A stretch of 64,000 nucleotides of DNA from CADEED01 sp964444835 (GTDB taxonomy: Bacteria; Pseudomonadota; Gammaproteobacteria; Steroidobacterales; Steroidobacteraceae), in the NCBI GenBank assembly GCA_964444835.1, contig CAYUIT010000010.1:1-64000 (forward strand), in the 5' to 3' direction. Below the pieces are notes generated by a model. The model made no database searches, was not told the origin of the DNA, and saw only the letters and a program-made list of their open reading frames with translations. Shown here in pieces: positions 62,679 to 64,000 of this stretch. The position numbers and the translations under genes are program-made. The first letter of the stretch is position 1, and each line of letters starts with the position of its first letter.

Positions 62679-64000
62679 ATGCGGTTTGCACTTCGCCTCT
62701 CGCTCTTGTTGTTAGCGGCGCTGCCGGTCGTGGCGCAGCCCCCCATCGTGCAGGCCGAGCTGCCGGCGGCTGAGGGCGAAAGCTCTGCCTGGCGTGCAAC
62801 CCTGGCGCGGGTGGCCGAGAGCGTGGTGGCCATCGAGATCGATCAGACTCGCGCCTTCGATACCGAGTGGAATACGTCGTCGCAGGCAACCGGTTTCGTC
62901 GTCGATGCCGAACGCGGTTTGATTTTGACGAATCGTCACGTGGTCACGCCCGGGCCCGTCACGGCCGAAGCGACGTTCTTGAATCGTGAAGAGGTGCAGT
63001 TGTTCCCGGTGTACCGCGATCCGGTGCACGACTTCGGCATTTATCGTTACGACCCGTCGAAACTGCGCTTCATCAAGCCGCGGTCGTTGCCCCTGTTTCC
63101 GCAAGGCGCGCAGATCGGCCGCGAGATTCGCGTCATCGGCAACAACGCCGGCGAGCAATTGTCAATTCTGGCGGGCACGCTCGCGAAGCTCGATCGCGAT
63201 GCGCCCGAGTACGGCGTTGGCAAGTACAACGACTTCAATACGTTCTATCTGCAAGCTGCGTCGGGCACATCGGGCGGGTCGTCGGGCTCGCCAGTGATCG
63301 ACATTCAAGGCCGTGTGGTCGCGCTGAATGCGGGCGGCGCATCCGGCGCGGCGTCGAGCTTCTACCTACCGCTCGGCCGAGTGAAGCGCGCGCTCGAATT
63401 GATTCAGGCTAACAAGCCAGTGCCGCGGGGCACGGTGCAAACCGTGTTCAAGTACACGCCCTACGATGAATTGCGGCGCCTCGGGCTGCAGTCGCAGTCC
63501 GAAGAGCGCGCGCGCCGCAGCTTTCCGTCGCTGACCGGCATGCTGGTCGTCAATGAAGTATTGCCAGGCGGGCCTGCGGCGGACGTGCTGCAACCGGGCG
63601 ATATCTTGATTCGAGTCAACAATACGCAGATCGCCGAGTTCGAGCCGCTCGCAGAAATCCTCGATTCGAGTGTCGGCGGTTCGGTGGAAGTCGAGCTCGA
63701 GCGCGGTGGCAAGCTCGTCACCGCGAAGCTGACAGTGGGCGATTTGCATGCGATCACGCCTGCGGCCTTCCTCGAGGCGGGCGATGCCATCGTGCATACC
63801 CTGTCGTATCAGATGGCGCGGCATTTCAATGTGCCCGTGAACGGCGTTTACGTTGCGAATCCAGGCTATACCTTTGGTTCGGCGGGTGTGCCACGGGGCG
63901 CCGTGATTGCCTCGGTCAACGGCAAACCAACCGACAACTTGTCCGCGTTCGTCGCCTTGATCAATCAGATTGGCGACGGCGAGCGCTTCGCGGTGCGCTA
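62679..64000 (+). CDS. HtrA-like serine protease, Nma111/Deg7-like, 3' end outside window
   Basis: An ATG at 62679 opens a frame that runs off the window (440 residues seen). A Sec signal (LRLSLLLLAALPVVAQ) is present. The trypsin-like triad is His in GLILTNRHVV, Asp in VYRDPVHDFGIYRYD and Ser in GTSGGSSGSPVID. A PDZ domain follows (GMLVVNEVLPGGPAADVLQPGDILIRVNN) and a second is beginning near the end. VRGNNAGEQLSILAGTLAKLDRDAPEYG-type sequence (here IRVIGNNAGEQLSILAG) and the overall order resemble eukaryotic Nma111/Deg7 more than E. coli DegP. It is probably periplasmic quality control. Confidence 0.87.
   Translation, partial: MRFALRLSLLLLAALPVVAQPPIVQAELPAAEGESSAWRATLARVAESVVAIEIDQTRAFDTEWNTSSQATGFVVDAERGLILTNRHVVTPGPVTAEATFLNREEVQLFPVYRDPVHDFGIYRYDPSKLRFIKPRSLPLFPQGAQIGREIRVIGNNAGEQLSILAGTLAKLDRDAPEYGVGKYNDFNTFYLQAASGTSGGSSGSPVIDIQGRVVALNAGGASGAASSFYLPLGRVKRALELIQANKPVPRGTVQTVFKYTPYDELRRLGLQSQSEERARRSFPSLTGMLVVNEVLPGGPAADVLQPGDILIRVNNTQIAEFEPLAEILDSSVGGSVEVELERGGKLVTAKLTVGDLHAITPAAFLEAGDAIVHTLSYQMARHFNVPVNGVYVANPGYTFGSAGVPRGAVIASVNGKPTDNLSAFVALINQIGDGERFAVR

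Overview
The window looks like chromosomal DNA of a GC-rich (low-to-mid 60s % by eye) gammaproteobacterium close to the Steroidobacterales/Nevskiales/Xanthomonadales. The lineage evidence is gene order and content: ygfB-pepP-ubiH-visC type operon divergent from zapB-like/zapA/6S RNA/fau; rpe next to a Crp/Clp regulator, coq7 and rplM-rpsI-tRNA-Gln; a two-subunit GcvP; and a long Xanthomonas/Caulobacter-type TonB-dependent receptor. Genus cannot be fixed from the sequence alone.

Region 1 (1-1162): the 3' end of a SAM methyltransferase gene, then, convergent to it, a small secreted NTF2-like protein.

Region 2 (1267-22519): a pectin/hexuronate utilisation locus. Outside or at the surface there are a TonB-dependent receptor, a PL1 pectate lyase, a GH43 glycosidase and two esterases. 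Uptake is by a TRAP transporter (dctPQM). Inside the cell there are two converging routes: unsaturated uronate through KduI and KduD, and hexuronate through UxaC, a UxuB-type reductase and UxaA. Both end in 2-keto-3-deoxygluconate, which KdgK phosphorylates and Eda cleaves. One LacI-family gene sits in the middle. A palindromic motif (consensus TGACACCGGTGTCA, core ACCGGT) occurs at all four control regions of the locus, which suggests a single-regulator regulon. An MhpD-like hydratase of unclear function heads the TRAP operon.

Region 3 (22709-34960): housekeeping. ExeA-type ATPase with FHA domain, purK-purE, darP, pmbA, YihY-like membrane protein, BtuF-like binding protein, purC, djlA-like, rpe, a Crp/Clp-family regulator with a Crp-type site upstream of its own gene, coq7, rplM-rpsI, tRNA-Gln.

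Region 4 (34995-47130): DUF885 lipoprotein, GNAT/CDP-alcohol phosphatidyltransferase pair, a very large M48 membrane protease, map, DUF1287, a secreted repeat protein, a Tat-exported M24 peptidase, AIM24-like protein, rpiA. Between rpiA and the EVE-domain gene there is a 16-codon lysine-rich gene with its own promoter, a perfect Crp-type palindrome upstream and a hairpin downstream.

Region 5 (47130-64000): EVE-fau-6S RNA-zapA-zapB-like; ygfB-pepP-ubiH-ubiI-like; a 258-bp MITE-like inverted-repeat element; DMT transporter; phhB-ispG; a tandem glycine riboswitch with terminator driving gcvT-gcvH-gcvPA-gcvPB-dgkA; a PfkB kinase; and the start of an HtrA-like protease resembling eukaryotic Nma111/Deg7, cut by the window end.

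Across the window the heptamer TTGTTAG/CTAACAA recurs about 40 times, roughly ten times more often than base composition predicts.
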